From assembly GCF_900104055.1 (NCBI RefSeq), contig NZ_FNJQ01000013.1, positions 1 through 64,000 on the forward strand: DNA of 64,000 nucleotides, read 5' to 3'. The notes beneath the pieces are model-generated. The model did not search any database and was not told the DNA's origin. It worked only from the letters and a program-made list of their open reading frames with translations. Position numbers and translations under genes: made by a program. Below, in pieces: positions 35,546-44,935 of the stretch. Origin of the DNA: Pseudoselenomonas ruminantium (GTDB lineage: Bacteria > Bacillota > Negativicutes > Selenomonadales > Selenomonadaceae). Numbering within the stretch: position 1 is the first letter of the stretch; the number at the start of each line of letters is the position of its first letter.

Positions 35546-36064
35546 TCAAGCAGCAATATCCACATTGGCTCCTCGATATTTGCTGGCATCGGCAGATTTC
35601 AAATCCTTCTGATAGGGATTGTCCTCGTTGTAATAGCGAATCTGGGTGGAGGTTTCGCCGCCGGAGATATAGGTCCGGCCGCATTCCGGGCAAACATCCG
35701 TCTTTAGGCGCACACTGGCCCGTACCACTTCACCATTGCCCAGTTCCGCCTTCTGGTAGGCGTTGGATACATGTTCCTGCTCATGACTCATCACCACTGC
35801 CGCAGCATTGCCAGGATCGATATGCCCCGCCGCCTTGAACGAAACCATTTCATTGGAGCCATCCTGGTACTTGCGCCGTTTACAGGTCTCACATTCCCCG
35901 GGGCTGGACTTGCGGCCATTTACATTCTTGTCCTCGTTCTCATCATCCTGTACCGAAAAGGCAGCGCCTGATTCATAGCCACTATCCGCGCTTCCATAAC
36001 TTCCGTAACTGCTATAGCGATCATAAGGCGAGCTAAAACTCCCGCCAATTCTCATATCTGCCAT
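35546..36064 (-). CDS. Putative zinc metalloprotease-like protein with HExxH and paired CxxC motifs
   Basis: A 172-residue soluble protein. After a Ser/Tyr/Gly-rich N-terminus (1-35) it has CETCKRRKYQDGSNEM, then HEQEHVSNAYQKA, which matches the HExxH zinc signature, and CPECGRTYISGG. Two CxxC pairs could bind a second metal. I recall similar Firmicute proteins with this CxxC...YQDGS...HExEH...CPECGR pattern, without known function; SprA-like families are the nearest comparison. No signal peptide. It follows the 36068 gene by 3 nt, so the two form an operon. Confidence 0.72.
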   Translation of the reverse strand: MADMRIGGSFSSPYDRYSSYGSYGSADSGYESGAAFSVQDDENEDKNVNGRKSSPGECETCKRRKYQDGSNEMVSFKAAGHIDPGNAAAVVMSHEQEHVSNAYQKAELGNGEVVRASVRLKTDVCPECGRTYISGGETSTQIRYYNEDNPYQKDLKSADASKYRGANVDIAA

Positions 36065-36067
36065 GAT

Positions 36068-36889
36068 TCACACTTCCTTCCCTGCGCCTACATCTATTAC
36101 CTGCCCTATGCCATCCTCCAGCGAAACCGTCATCTGTGTTTCGCTGTCAGGCATGGGCATTTCTTCTACACTGTAATCCTTCGGCTCAGCTTCCCGTGCC
36201 CGGGCTTCCTCATTGTCCACGGAAATCTTGTCATCTTCCTTATCGTCCCGCCTGCGGCGATGCTGTTCCAAAGCCGCGGCATTCTTGGCCATGGCATAAA
36301 GGTCTTTGTTAAACTCCATCAATTCCTTTTCATCAGCGGGAGATACCTTGCGTCCATGCATGATGCGGGAAGCGGTCTGCATGGCGCGGCTCATCTTGTC
36401 GTTGGCTTCTTTCATGGCATCACTGTTCTGGCGGGCATTGGCCGCTTCATGGAGCAGGAAGTTATGCAGAGTAACACCCTTCTTCATGTCCTGAATCTGC
36501 TTGCTGGTGGCCAGCAGCTGCTTCTTCACCTCATCGGAAAGGTCAATCCGCTGACCTTCTACCTCAATATACCCTTGCTTCACCGCCCGGCTGACCATAG
36601 CCGCATTGGCAAAGCTGATGACAAATTTATTGCTGTCACCCTGGCGGGAAACGGAAAAATCAATCCGTTGGCCCTCTTCCACCTTTTCATTAGCCGTTTT
36701 TCCCTTATTTGCCTGCTGCAGTTCATAACCAGCTGAGGAAATATCCACCTTGTCCTCAGCCGTTGAATTTGCACTGCCAGATGGAACACTCACCCCATCC
36801 CGCTTAATGCGCTCATTGAGCTTTTTCGCCGTAGGTTGGCTGGTATAATAGTCCAGCTCCTGCCTGGTTATATTCCTTAAGATACGCAT
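36068..36889 (-). CDS. Soluble protein of unknown function, partner of the HExxH protein
   Basis: A 273-residue hydrophilic, mostly helical protein. It begins MRILRNITRQELDYYTSQPT, has a Ser-rich linker, a central region IDFSVSRQGDSNKFVISFANAAM followed by helices (95-190), and a very acidic C-terminal tail (about 215-273). GGGAGG lies 8 nt before the ATG at 36889, better than the upstream start at 36919. No domain recognised. Its C-terminus abuts the HExxH protein gene. Confidence 0.65.
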   Translation of the reverse strand: MRILRNITRQELDYYTSQPTAKKLNERIKRDGVSVPSGSANSTAEDKVDISSAGYELQQANKGKTANEKVEEGQRIDFSVSRQGDSNKFVISFANAAMVSRAVKQGYIEVEGQRIDLSDEVKKQLLATSKQIQDMKKGVTLHNFLLHEAANARQNSDAMKEANDKMSRAMQTASRIMHGRKVSPADEKELMEFNKDLYAMAKNAAALEQHRRRRDDKEDDKISVDNEEARAREAEPKDYSVEEMPMPDSETQMTVSLEDGIGQVIDVGAGKEV

Positions 36890-36991
36890 AGTCTTATCCT
36901 CCCTGATAAAAGTACTCAAGCCCTCTTATTGAGTATATCGAATAAAAGCTCTTGTTCCTTAATGATTTTTTACCTACCACATTTACAACAA

Positions 36992-37012
36992 ATGCCGCCC
37001 CAATGGCGGCAT
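36992..37012. terminator. Hairpin between the 36889 gene and the secreted-protein gene
   Basis: A perfect 8-bp stem (ATGCCGCC/GGCGGCAT) with a 5-nt loop. No strong T-run on either strand, so it may be a secondary attenuator or processing hairpin. Confidence 0.35.
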
Positions 37013-37035
37013 ATTCAGTAATTGTTAATAAAATA

Positions 37036-37071
37036 GCAAAAGCTGATGTATCATTTGACACCAGCTTTTGC
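37036..37071 (-). terminator. Terminator of the secreted-protein gene
   Basis: A 10-bp stem (GCAAAAGCTG/CAGCTTTTGC) followed on the minus strand by TATTTTATT, about 40 nt past the stop at 37112. Confidence 0.6.
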
Positions 37072-37111
37072 TTCATTATCTACGTAGTTTCAAAAAACGG
37101 TTAACCAGCCA

Positions 37112-38020
37112 TCATTTATTATCATGCCAACTTTGATAATAGGAATTTGCCGGCCCTGTGTAATGGAGCTGACTAAGAACACCTCTCATTTTGTAATCTG
37201 CTTCGCCATCTCCTTGAGGAATGGCCAACCGCACTATGCCAGTATCAGTAATGACATATGCAACATCTTCGCACATTAAGAAACGTGTTTGCAAAACCTG
37301 ATTATTATCAAGCAACGCAATTACTCGTCTATTTTCATTAGCTGGCCAAGCTCTCCCAATACTTTGGTATATATATTTGCCAGGATACAACGGATATTTA
37401 GAATATGACGGCATTCCCATATTATCTGTGAAATAATCAGAACCATCAAGACCATCCTTCGGCGTGAGAACTTGATTAGAGTATTGATACTTTAAAGGCA
37501 CCCCTCTTGCTTCCTCATCTTTTCTTCCCGAATGATAGTCGCTAGCGTATTCAGTTTCAGTTTCATAAATCAAAGAAATTATTTTGTGACTGCTAGCATT
37601 GATAAAAAGATTACTATAAGATGCTACTTTCTTATTTGAATACTCTGCTGCTCTTGGAAATTGGGATAAATTAATAGATGAGCCGCTATGCTGAGAAATT
37701 GCATTATTTTGTGACATTACTGCAGGCCTAGTTTTTCCACTTTTCCATGCATTAAAATCATTCCATGCGATATTCCACGCTTTATCGGGGCCATCAACTT
37801 CTCCTGTGCGAATCTTCCATAATTTATCTTTATATTCTTGACTTTGGGAATTAACCCAAGCTTTAAACTCTTCATAGCGTTTTTGTCTCTGCGCTAATAT
37901 CCTTGCTGTTGTTGCTTGTGCTCTTTGACTATCACTAGCTTCAGCTTCTTGTCCGTTGATTCCCACACCAGCGATAACCATTGCTGTTAATAGCATGGCT
38001 ATCGATTTCTTGATTTCCAT
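37112..38020 (-). CDS. Exported protein of unknown function
   Basis: A 302-residue protein with a signal peptide (KKSIAMLLTAMVIAGVGINGQEAEA). The mature part starts with a Gln/Arg-rich helix (SQRAQATTARILAQRQKRYEEF), then a Ser-rich stretch and a beta-rich domain with many Tyr (YKYPLYPGKYIYQSIGRAWP-like). I do not recognise it. The gene is markedly more AT-rich than its neighbours, which may indicate transfer or weak constraint. It has its own promoter and terminator. Confidence 0.7.
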   Translation of the reverse strand: MEIKKSIAMLLTAMVIAGVGINGQEAEASDSQRAQATTARILAQRQKRYEEFKAWVNSQSQEYKDKLWKIRTGEVDGPDKAWNIAWNDFNAWKSGKTRPAVMSQNNAISQHSGSSINLSQFPRAAEYSNKKVASYSNLFINASSHKIISLIYETETEYASDYHSGRKDEEARGVPLKYQYSNQVLTPKDGLDGSDYFTDNMGMPSYSKYPLYPGKYIYQSIGRAWPANENRRVIALLDNNQVLQTRFLMCEDVAYVITDTGIVRLAIPQGDGEADYKMRGVLSQLHYTGPANSYYQSWHDNK

Positions 38021-38058
38021 ATATCAAATTCCTCCTTATAAAAACGTTCCAATGTAAT

Positions 38059-38087
38059 ATGTTAGCACATATGCTCCCCCTCTGCAA
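38059..38087 (-). promoter_or_regulatory. Putative promoter of the exported-protein gene
   Basis: Minus-strand TTGCAG, 17 bp, TAACAT, about 40 nt before the ATG. Confidence 0.45.
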
Positions 38088-38138
38088 TTCATTTTTCATA
38101 AAGAGAAACACCTTTCACCCTTTAATGACTTTTCCTAT

Positions 38139-38822
38139 TTATTTCTCCAAAGCAAAAAAGTCGTATCCTTCTTCACCGAACAGCCTTTTTCTGAATATAG
38201 GGATAATGGTCAGCCAGCCTAGCAGCAGGAATACACCGATTACCGGCATCAACATGAGTATGCGGATAGTTTCCCGAAAGGGCCTGCCCTGTTCGCATTC
38301 GTGTTTGAGCAAGCGCCATAATACATAAAACAGCAACAGATGTTTTATCTGATAGAGTGTTGCATTATCTATTCCCGGCACTCCTATATCGCCGACCATA
38401 TCCATCAGGATACCTATTCCAAAACAAGCGGCAAGATACTTCAGGAAATCTTTGTACCTTAAAAATATTTTCAGATGTTTCCGATTGGCAAAGATGGTAA
38501 TAACGGATCCTAACAACATGGGCAGAAATCCGAAGAATGGTATCAGCGCAGCCATTATGGCAGCACTGCTGGCGGCACAAAGCCAAAGGCGGAGAATAAA
38601 ATGAAGGGCTCTGCTTTTCCAGGCTGTTTGCAGGAGGATGATATAAATTACTGCCCCTAAAACAATTTTGACTACCTGCATGAGTTTTATCGCACCTGCA
38701 TCTAATAAGATGATGGCGATATAGGCGCAAATATTCGCGATGATGGACAATTTTATCAGCCAGATATATTTTTTTTAGCGTTCTTCCTCTGTGGGAAATA
38801 TTTTCTCAAAACTTAAGGTCAT
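38139..38822 (-). pseudogene. Multi-pass membrane protein with an in-frame stop near its N-terminus
   Basis: The frame 38750-38139 (203 residues, five or six hydrophobic helices) opens only at a TTG with no Shine-Dalgarno. Upstream in the same frame, an ATG at 38822 with GGGAG before it encodes MTLSFEKIFPTEEER, then a TAA (38777-38775), then KKYIWLIK leading directly into the TTG. So a single stop codon, just before a run of eight A, separates a well-formed start from the body. The gene is either inactivated, translated by re-initiation at the TTG, or read through. Family not recognised. Confidence 0.6.
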
Positions 38823-38890
38823 GATGCTCCCTGCCTTTCGTATAATTCCACAGGAAAGTATAGCATCCCAGCATTAGATTTCCCTTAGAA

Positions 38891-38918
38891 GTTGACATGT
38901 CAAAAGTCAAATGTCAAA
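38891..38918. repeat. Short intergenic repeat of TTTGACA/TGTCAAA units with 7-bp phase
   Basis: Four consecutive heptamers: GTTGACA, TGTCAAA, AGTCAAA, TGTCAAA. It directly abuts the pckA terminator on its 3' side. Related copies at 27614 and, shorter, 1904. Confidence 0.7.
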
Positions 38919-38920
38919 AA

Positions 38921-38950
38921 AGGCTATCGCACTACAAAATGCGATAGCCT
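38921..38950 (-). terminator. Terminator of pckA
   Basis: A perfect 10-bp stem (AGGCTATCGC/GCGATAGCCT) with a 10-nt loop and TTTTTT on the minus strand, 16 nt past the pckA stop. Confidence 0.9.
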
Positions 38951-38965
38951 TTCTATCATGCAATC

Positions 38966-40585
38966 TTAGATCTGCGGGCCTGCGGAAACCAGAGCCTGGC
39001 CTGCTTCGTTGTTCTTCGTGTATTTGTCGAAGTTCTTGATGAAGCGCTGAGCGAGGTCTTTTGCCTTTTCTTCCCATTCAGCCGGGTTAGCGTAGGTATC
39101 CTTCGGATCGAGGATATTGGTGTCTACGCCTTCGAGTTCCGTCGGTACTTCGAGGTTGAAGAACGGAATCTTCTTGGTCGGAGCCTTCTTGATGGCGCCG
39201 CTGTGGATAGCGTCGATGATGCCACGGGTATCCTTGATGGAGATACGCTTGCCGGAGCCGTTCCAGCCCGTGTTCACGAGGTATGCCTTCGTGCCGTTGG
39301 CTTCCATCTTCTTAACCAGTTCTTCTGCGTACTTGGTCGGATGCAGTTCGAGGAATGCCTGACCGAAGCAAGCGGAGAAGGTCGGAGTCGGTTCGGTGAT
39401 GCCGCGTTCCGTACCAGCCAGTTTAGCCGTGAAGCCGGAGAGGAAGTAGTACTTCGTCTGTTCCGGAGTTAGGATGGAAACCGGAGGCAGTACGCCGAAA
39501 GCATCAGCGGACAGGAAGATAACGCTCTTAGCTGCAGGAGCTGCGCTCTTGTCGTTGACAAAGCCCTTAACGGTGCCTTTGATATGATCGATAGGATAGG
39601 ATACACGGGTGTTTTCCGTGATGGTCTTATCGGCAAAGTCGATGTTGCCCTTGTCGTCGAGGGTTACGTTTTCAAGCAGGGCGTTGCGCTTGATGGCGCC
39701 ATAGATGTCCGGTTCGGATTCCATGTCGAGGTTGATAACCTTGGCATAGCAGCCGCCTTCAAAGTTGAATACGCCTTCATCATCCCAGCCGTGTTCGTCA
39801 TCGCCAATCAGCAAACGTTTCGGATCCGTGGACAGGGTGGTTTTACCCGTGCCGGAGAGGCCGAAGAAGATAGCCGTATTCTGGCCCTGCTTGTCGGTGT
39901 TGGCGGAGCAGTGCATAGCAGCAATGCCCTTGAGCGGCAGGAAGTAGTTCATCATGGAGAACATGCCCTTCTTCATCTCACCGCCGTACCAGGTGTTGAT
40001 GATAACCTGTTCGCGGCTCGTGAGGTTGAAGACTACGGCCGTTTCGGAATGCAGGCCCAGTTCCTGATAGTTTTCTACTTTAGCCTTGGAAGCGTTGTAA
40101 ACAACGAAGTCCGGCTTGAAGTTAGCCAGTTCTTCTTCCGTCGGCTGGATGAACATATTGGTTACGAAATGTGCCTGCCAAGCAACTTCCACGATGAAGC
40201 GCACAGCCATGCGGGTGTCTTTGTTGGCACCGCAGAAAGCATCTACAACGTAGAGTTTCTTGTTGGACAGTTCCTTCTTAGCGATTTCTTTCAGAGCGTT
40301 CCAGGTTTCCGGCGTAGCTCTGTGGTTATCGTTGTGATAGTCTTCGGAATCCCACCAAACGGTGTCATGGGAAGTCTCATCATCTACGATGAATTTATCT
40401 TTAGGCGAACGGCCGGTGAAAATACCAGTCTTTACGTTGACAGCACCCAGTTCGGAAACCTGGCCCTGTTCGTAGCCCGTCAAACCTTCTTTAGTCTCTT
40501 CTTCAAAAAGCGTCTTGTAAGACGGATTGTGGAGAATTTCAGTCGTACCAGTGATGCCATATTGGCTAAGATCGATGTTTGCCAT
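38966..40585 (-). CDS. pckA: Phosphoenolpyruvate carboxykinase (ATP)
   Basis: Interconverts oxaloacetate plus ATP and PEP plus CO2. In succinate/propionate-forming anaerobes it can run toward oxaloacetate and yield ATP. The 539 residues contain [12 protein letters not shown] (substrate region), [19 protein letters not shown], the P-loop [14 protein letters not shown], the metal-binding LIGDDEHGW and NTGWNGSG. This is the ATP-type family, not the GTP-type. AAGAGG precedes the ATG. Flanked by its own promoter and terminator. Confidence 0.97.
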   Translation of the reverse strand: MANIDLSQYGITGTTEILHNPSYKTLFEEETKEGLTGYEQGQVSELGAVNVKTGIFTGRSPKDKFIVDDETSHDTVWWDSEDYHNDNHRATPETWNALKEIAKKELSNKKLYVVDAFCGANKDTRMAVRFIVEVAWQAHFVTNMFIQPTEEELANFKPDFVVYNASKAKVENYQELGLHSETAVVFNLTSREQVIINTWYGGEMKKGMFSMMNYFLPLKGIAAMHCSANTDKQGQNTAIFFGLSGTGKTTLSTDPKRLLIGDDEHGWDDEGVFNFEGGCYAKVINLDMESEPDIYGAIKRNALLENVTLDDKGNIDFADKTITENTRVSYPIDHIKGTVKGFVNDKSAAPAAKSVIFLSADAFGVLPPVSILTPEQTKYYFLSGFTAKLAGTERGITEPTPTFSACFGQAFLELHPTKYAEELVKKMEANGTKAYLVNTGWNGSGKRISIKDTRGIIDAIHSGAIKKAPTKKIPFFNLEVPTELEGVDTNILDPKDTYANPAEWEEKAKDLAQRFIKNFDKYTKNNEAGQALVSAGPQI

Positions 40586-40665
40586 TTTACATTCAACCTC
40601 TTTCGTAAAAAAGATACTTTTCGCAGTTTGAGAAGCTTTTCACTTTGTTTCTCACCACGCTTATC

Positions 40666-40694
40666 ATATTAACTTATTTTTCCATAAATGTCAA
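40666..40694 (-). promoter_or_regulatory. Putative promoter of pckA
   Basis: Minus-strand TTGACA, 17 bp, TAATAT; the leader would be about 75 nt. Confidence 0.7.
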
Positions 40695-40763
40695 CTATTT
40701 TCTTATCTAATTCAAAAAATGTTATTTATCTAAATTGTTTGACATAAATTACACAAACAAAAC

Positions 40764-40801
40764 AAAACACTCATCAATCATGTATTATTGACAAGTGTTT
40801 T
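40764..40801 (-). terminator. Terminator of thrC
   Basis: AAAACACT pairs with AGTGTTTT, with an inner TCAAT/ATTGA stem. T-rich sequence (TTTTGTTTTG) follows on the minus strand. It begins 14 nt past the thrC stop. Confidence 0.65.
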
Positions 40802-40814
40802 GCTTGTAAGCTAT

Positions 40815-42302
40815 TTATTTAGCGATAAATCTCAATACAGCATCAGCCATCTCATCTTTCGCACATACGCCCTTATGTCGTACTTCCTTGGACTTGAGCG
40901 CAACCAGTCCCTGCGGGATTGGCTGGTCATTGAGTTCCTGCAGTTTGGCGAGCAGGGCGAATTCATCCAAACCTGCCGTCTCTGCCTGCAAGGCCTCGAG
41001 CACGCTGCCATTGAACTTATACGGGCTGGCCGTGGACACGACCACCATCACGCGGTCATCCTTCGTGGCATGACGGTAATTCTTGGCCACCTGATAAGCC
41101 ACGGCGCTATGGGTATCCAGCACGTATTTATGCTGTTCGTAGACCTGACGGATGCAAGCCTTTGTGGCACTATCCTCCACAAAATCTGCCCAGAAGAATT
41201 CCTTGATCTTGCCACGGGTATCCTTGTCCACCTCATAGCTGCCCTGTTTGGCCAGTTCCGCCATCCAGCCGGCCACCTGTTCCGTACTGCCCGTCACATG
41301 ATAGAGCAGTCGTTCCAGATTGCTGGAAATCAGGATATCCATGGACGGCGTGATGGTCTTATAGAAGTCGCGGTTGCGGTCATAACGGCCCGTCTGCAGG
41401 AAATCCGTCAACACATTGTTGGCATTGGAGGCGCAGACGAGCTTATGCACCGGCAGGCCCATCTGCTTGGCATAAAAGCCCGCCAGGATATTGCCGAAGT
41501 TACCCGTGGGCACGGTGAAGTTGATTTCTTCCCCTGCCTTGATACGGCCAGCCTTGCGCAGATCTGCATAAGCACTGAAATAGTAGACGATCTGCGGCAC
41601 GAGACGGCCCCAGTTGATGGAGTTGGCCGAGGATAGCTTCACATTCGCCTTGCCCAGTTCTTCGCCAAAAGCCTGGTCACTGAAAATCACCTTGACACCG
41701 CTCTGGGCATCGTCAAAATTCCCCTTTACGGCCGTCACATTGACATTGCTGCCTTCCTGCGTGAGCATCTGCAGCTGCTGGATCTGGCTGACGCCGCCTT
41801 CCGGATAGAAGACCATGATGGAAATCTGATCTACATCCTTGAAGCCCTCCAGCGCAGCCTTCCCCGTATCGCCCGAGGTGGCAACCAGAATCAGCACATC
41901 GGACTTCTCGCCGGTCTTCTTGAGCGCCGTGCTCATGAGCTGCGGCAGCAGCTGCAAGGCCATATCCTTGAAGGCGCTCGTCGGGCCATGCCAGAGTTCG
42001 AGCACCTGCATATTCCCTAAATCTGTCACCGGGGCCCGGCCTTCACAGTCAAACTTGCCCTGGCCATAGGCATTGTTGACGCAGGCCGTTATCTCCTCCG
42101 CCGTATAATCCGTCAGGAACAGGCTCAGAACTTTAGCCGCCCGCTCCTCATAGGAAAGAGGCAGCAAGCTCTCGATAAATGACTCGTCAACCTTTGGCAG
42201 GCTGTCCGGCACGAACAGGCCGCCATCTGTAGCCAGCCCTTTGATGATGGCCTGCGCCGAAGTAAGTTTCACATTTTCTCCCCGGGTACTGCTGTAATTC
42301 AA
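40815..42302 (-). CDS. thrC: Threonine synthase
   Basis: PLP enzyme converting O-phosphohomoserine to threonine. The 495 residues have the N-terminal YSSTRGE signature, ATDGGLFVPDSLP, the PLP lysine in HGPTSAFKDMALQLLPQ, LVATSGDTGKAALEGF and GNFGNILAGFYAKQMGLP. Length and YSTRG start fit the long class found in yeast and E. coli-like enzymes. The start is TTG at 42302 with GAGG 8 nt upstream; no ATG is available in range. It follows ybaK by 30 nt. Confidence 0.95.
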   Translation of the reverse strand: MNYSSTRGENVKLTSAQAIIKGLATDGGLFVPDSLPKVDESFIESLLPLSYEERAAKVLSLFLTDYTAEEITACVNNAYGQGKFDCEGRAPVTDLGNMQVLELWHGPTSAFKDMALQLLPQLMSTALKKTGEKSDVLILVATSGDTGKAALEGFKDVDQISIMVFYPEGGVSQIQQLQMLTQEGSNVNVTAVKGNFDDAQSGVKVIFSDQAFGEELGKANVKLSSANSINWGRLVPQIVYYFSAYADLRKAGRIKAGEEINFTVPTGNFGNILAGFYAKQMGLPVHKLVCASNANNVLTDFLQTGRYDRNRDFYKTITPSMDILISSNLERLLYHVTGSTEQVAGWMAELAKQGSYEVDKDTRGKIKEFFWADFVEDSATKACIRQVYEQHKYVLDTHSAVAYQVAKNYRHATKDDRVMVVVSTASPYKFNGSVLEALQAETAGLDEFALLAKLQELNDQPIPQGLVALKSKEVRHKGVCAKDEMADAVLRFIAK

Positions 42303-42332
42303 TCAAACCGCCTCTTTCCTATATAATAGATA

Positions 42333-42821
42333 TTATCTGCTGACTGCTGCCACGGTGGCTTTGGCTGCCTGCACGAGATCCGCAGGCTTCAGGATGATCT
42401 GTTCGCCACGCTTGCCGGCACTGATGGCAATGACCTCCTGCGCCTCGGCGCTGGCATCGAGATAGACCGGATAGTCCTTCTTGGCTCCCAACGGCGAGCA
42501 ACCGCCCCGGATATAGCCAGTCAGGCCAAACACTTCCTTCAGATGCACCATTTCCACGCGCTTGTTGCCCGAAGCTGCGGCCAATGCCTTAAGATCTAAT
42601 TCACCGCCGCCAGGAATCACAGCCATCAATACGCCGTTCTTATCCCCCCGGCACACCAAGGTCTTATAGACCATTTCAATGGGCATACCCACGGACTCAG
42701 CCACATGCACAGCTGACAAGTCATTTTCGTCCACCTCATAGGTTTTCAGCTCATAGCTGATGCCCAGCGTGTCTAAAATCCTTGCTGCATTGGTCTTTGC
42801 TTCTTTTTTCTTTTTTGCCAT
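42333..42821 (-). CDS. ybaK: YbaK/EbsC-family Cys-tRNA(Pro) deacylase
   Basis: Hydrolyses mischarged Cys-tRNA(Pro). The 162 residues contain VYKTLVCRGDKNGVLMAVIPG, with the substrate lysine of the YbaK fold, and FGLTGYIRGGCSPLGAKKDYPVYLD (signature GGCSPLG). The lysine-rich start (MAKKKKEAKTNAARILD) is usual. AAGGTG precedes the ATG. Confidence 0.9.
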   Translation of the reverse strand: MAKKKKEAKTNAARILDTLGISYELKTYEVDENDLSAVHVAESVGMPIEMVYKTLVCRGDKNGVLMAVIPGGGELDLKALAAASGNKRVEMVHLKEVFGLTGYIRGGCSPLGAKKDYPVYLDASAEAQEVIAISAGKRGEQIILKPADLVQAAKATVAAVSR

Positions 42822-42946
42822 TTTTGCTTACACCTTGTTTCCAAAAAACTTTCTGTTCCTTATTATACAATTATTGTACATATTTTACCACAAAAAAATA
42901 AATTTATTTCCAAATTGTAAATCCATGTTTACACTAGCCAAATAAA

Positions 42947-42978
42947 AGAGCCGCTGACAAATCAAAGTCAGCAGCTCT
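42947..42978 (-). terminator. Terminator of the EAL-domain gene
   Basis: A 12-bp stem with one mismatch (AGAGCCGCTGAC/GTCAGCAGCTCT) followed on the minus strand by TTTATTT, 8 nt past the stop. Confidence 0.85.
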
Positions 42979-42985
42979 TCTGCTA

Positions 42986-44932
42986 TCAATCCAGCCAATG
43001 ATAATCCCGATGATTTTCCAGGAACGTAATCAATTCTTTTGGCGGCAGCGGATGGGAGAAGTAATAGCCCTGCTCATACTCGCATCCCATGCTGGCCATC
43101 TGCTGGGCCATATGTTTGTCCTCTACCCCTTCGACGATGATTGCCATCTTTTCTTCCTGGAACATACGCATCACATGCAAGAGCATATTGCTGCTGCTGC
43201 GGAAATACGACCAGACCAGCTGCATATCGATCTTTACCATGGCAAAGGGCAGATTGATCACCCGTATGATATTCGATGTGCCCGCTCCAAAATCGTCCAA
43301 CAAAAAACTCACACCGCAATTCTTAAGCCGCCGCATCTGCTCCAGCAAAGACTCCATATCCCCGGTGGCCGACTCGGTGACCTCCAGCCGAATCTTCTCC
43401 ATGGATATCCGATGCCGTACCGCAATGCGCTCCAGCTCATCGCCCAAGTTGTAATTCAGGCATTGTGCCGGAGAAATATTGATGGTCAGGAAATCAATGC
43501 CCAGCGCATCCAGATCATACTCACTGATAAAATGACAGGTCTTGGCAAATATCTGCCGCCCCAGTTCCATGATATCCCCGTCATTTTCCGCCAATGGGAT
43601 AAATTCCTGCGGCGGTATATAGCCCAATTCCTCATCATACAGGCGGGCCAGCACTTCCACTGCATTTATGCAGCCGTCCTTGACCGAATACATTGGCTGC
43701 AGGTGAATTTCCAGCTTGTTTTCCCGCAAGGCCCTGCCCATGATCAGCCGGATTTTCTCCTGCCGTTTCATCTGCTCGAGCAGCGCTTCATCCACCACAT
43801 ACACATCGGTCATATCCCGGCGGTACGCTTCATTGAAGGCCTGTTCCAAACAAATCTCTACACTGCGGACGCTTTTCTTAGGCACATTCTTGGAAACAAA
43901 TATCATATTTATCCCCAGAACAGCCTGCGCCCCGCCACTGTCCGACCAGGGATAACGGAACCGCTCCTCAATTTTCTTGGCCATGCCCTGCACATCACTG
44001 TAGTCGGAATCATGCTCGAGCAGCACCATCTGCCCATTGCCCAGATAAAATACCTGAAAGCCTGAAAACTGTTTCTCCAGCCATTTGCCAATGTCCAGCA
44101 GGCTTTTATACATGGTATTCGGACCATAAAACGTCTTAAACGAGGGATAATTCTTGATGCCAATGCCAAAACAGGAAAATTGTGCTTCATTGACCAACAG
44201 TTCTGCTGCCATTTCGGCAAAAGCAGACTTATTGAAGACATCCACCATCCGATCCCGGAAGGAGTCCGGATTCTGTGCCGTCAGATAGATGATCAGGATT
44301 GCCATCAGACTGAAGAAGCTCGTAACCAGCGTGTTCATAAAGGAATGCCGCACCAAGATCCCTACCGCCAAAATCAGATTGCTGCTATAGAGGCCTATCT
44401 GCAGTTTAAGCGCTACTTCCTTGCGGCAGACAGTCAGCACCGCTACAGATGCCATAATATAAAACCAGGTACTGAAGTAAATCGCATTGTAGTAGGCAAG
44501 ATTATGATAGCCCGTTACCGGGTCCATCGTAAATATAGCCCCGGTCCAGGGTGTTGACAAGATTATCAGGCAGACCACGGCCGCAGGAACGAAGCATCCC
44601 CAAGTATACCGCCGGCCCCAGCGCCGCGGCGCATTCACGACCTCCGAGGCATAGACGAACAGGAGCCACCCACGCAGGATAAAGCTGAGAAAATAGGCAA
44701 TATTCAGTCCATAAGACAGAGAAAGCGGATATTCCTGCCAGACCTCGTTCAGCTCGCAGGCCCAGATATCCGTGACGGTCATGACGACATTCATGATCAT
44801 CACCCACCAGAAACTGCGGCTCTGCCGGGTAGGCAGCTGCCGCCGCAGGTAATAGACCGTCATCAGGATCAGCTGTATAGGGATTGTTGCCAAAGCAAAG
44901 TCATAATTATAGTTACTAAGCCAATTCCACAT
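42986..44932 (-). CDS. Membrane EAL-domain protein (probable c-di-GMP phosphodiesterase)
   Basis: A 648-residue protein with about seven N-terminal membrane helices (1-215), a central degenerate GGDEF-like domain (about 220-390) without a GGDEF motif, and a C-terminal EAL domain. EAL residues seen: the EVL variant in NAVEVLARLYDEE, VTESATGD, FLLDDFGAGTSN, VKIDMQLV and VEGVEDKHMAQQMASMGCEYEQGYYFSHP; the metal and catalytic positions look kept. It should degrade c-di-GMP in response to a membrane signal. Start ATG 44932 follows AAGGGG, which lies in the 3' arm of a long inverted repeat. It is the next gene after the NSS transporter. Confidence 0.9.
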   Translation of the reverse strand: MWNWLSNYNYDFALATIPIQLILMTVYYLRRQLPTRQSRSFWWVMIMNVVMTVTDIWACELNEVWQEYPLSLSYGLNIAYFLSFILRGWLLFVYASEVVNAPRRWGRRYTWGCFVPAAVVCLIILSTPWTGAIFTMDPVTGYHNLAYYNAIYFSTWFYIMASVAVLTVCRKEVALKLQIGLYSSNLILAVGILVRHSFMNTLVTSFFSLMAILIIYLTAQNPDSFRDRMVDVFNKSAFAEMAAELLVNEAQFSCFGIGIKNYPSFKTFYGPNTMYKSLLDIGKWLEKQFSGFQVFYLGNGQMVLLEHDSDYSDVQGMAKKIEERFRYPWSDSGGAQAVLGINMIFVSKNVPKKSVRSVEICLEQAFNEAYRRDMTDVYVVDEALLEQMKRQEKIRLIMGRALRENKLEIHLQPMYSVKDGCINAVEVLARLYDEELGYIPPQEFIPLAENDGDIMELGRQIFAKTCHFISEYDLDALGIDFLTINISPAQCLNYNLGDELERIAVRHRISMEKIRLEVTESATGDMESLLEQMRRLKNCGVSFLLDDFGAGTSNIIRVINLPFAMVKIDMQLVWSYFRSSSNMLLHVMRMFQEEKMAIIVEGVEDKHMAQQMASMGCEYEQGYYFSHPLPPKELITFLENHRDYHWLD

Positions 44933-44935
44933 AAA

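Noticed and set aside
36894-37076. 60-codon minus-strand frame between the exported protein and the 36889 gene
   Set aside because: It spans two hairpins and lacks a ribosome-binding site.
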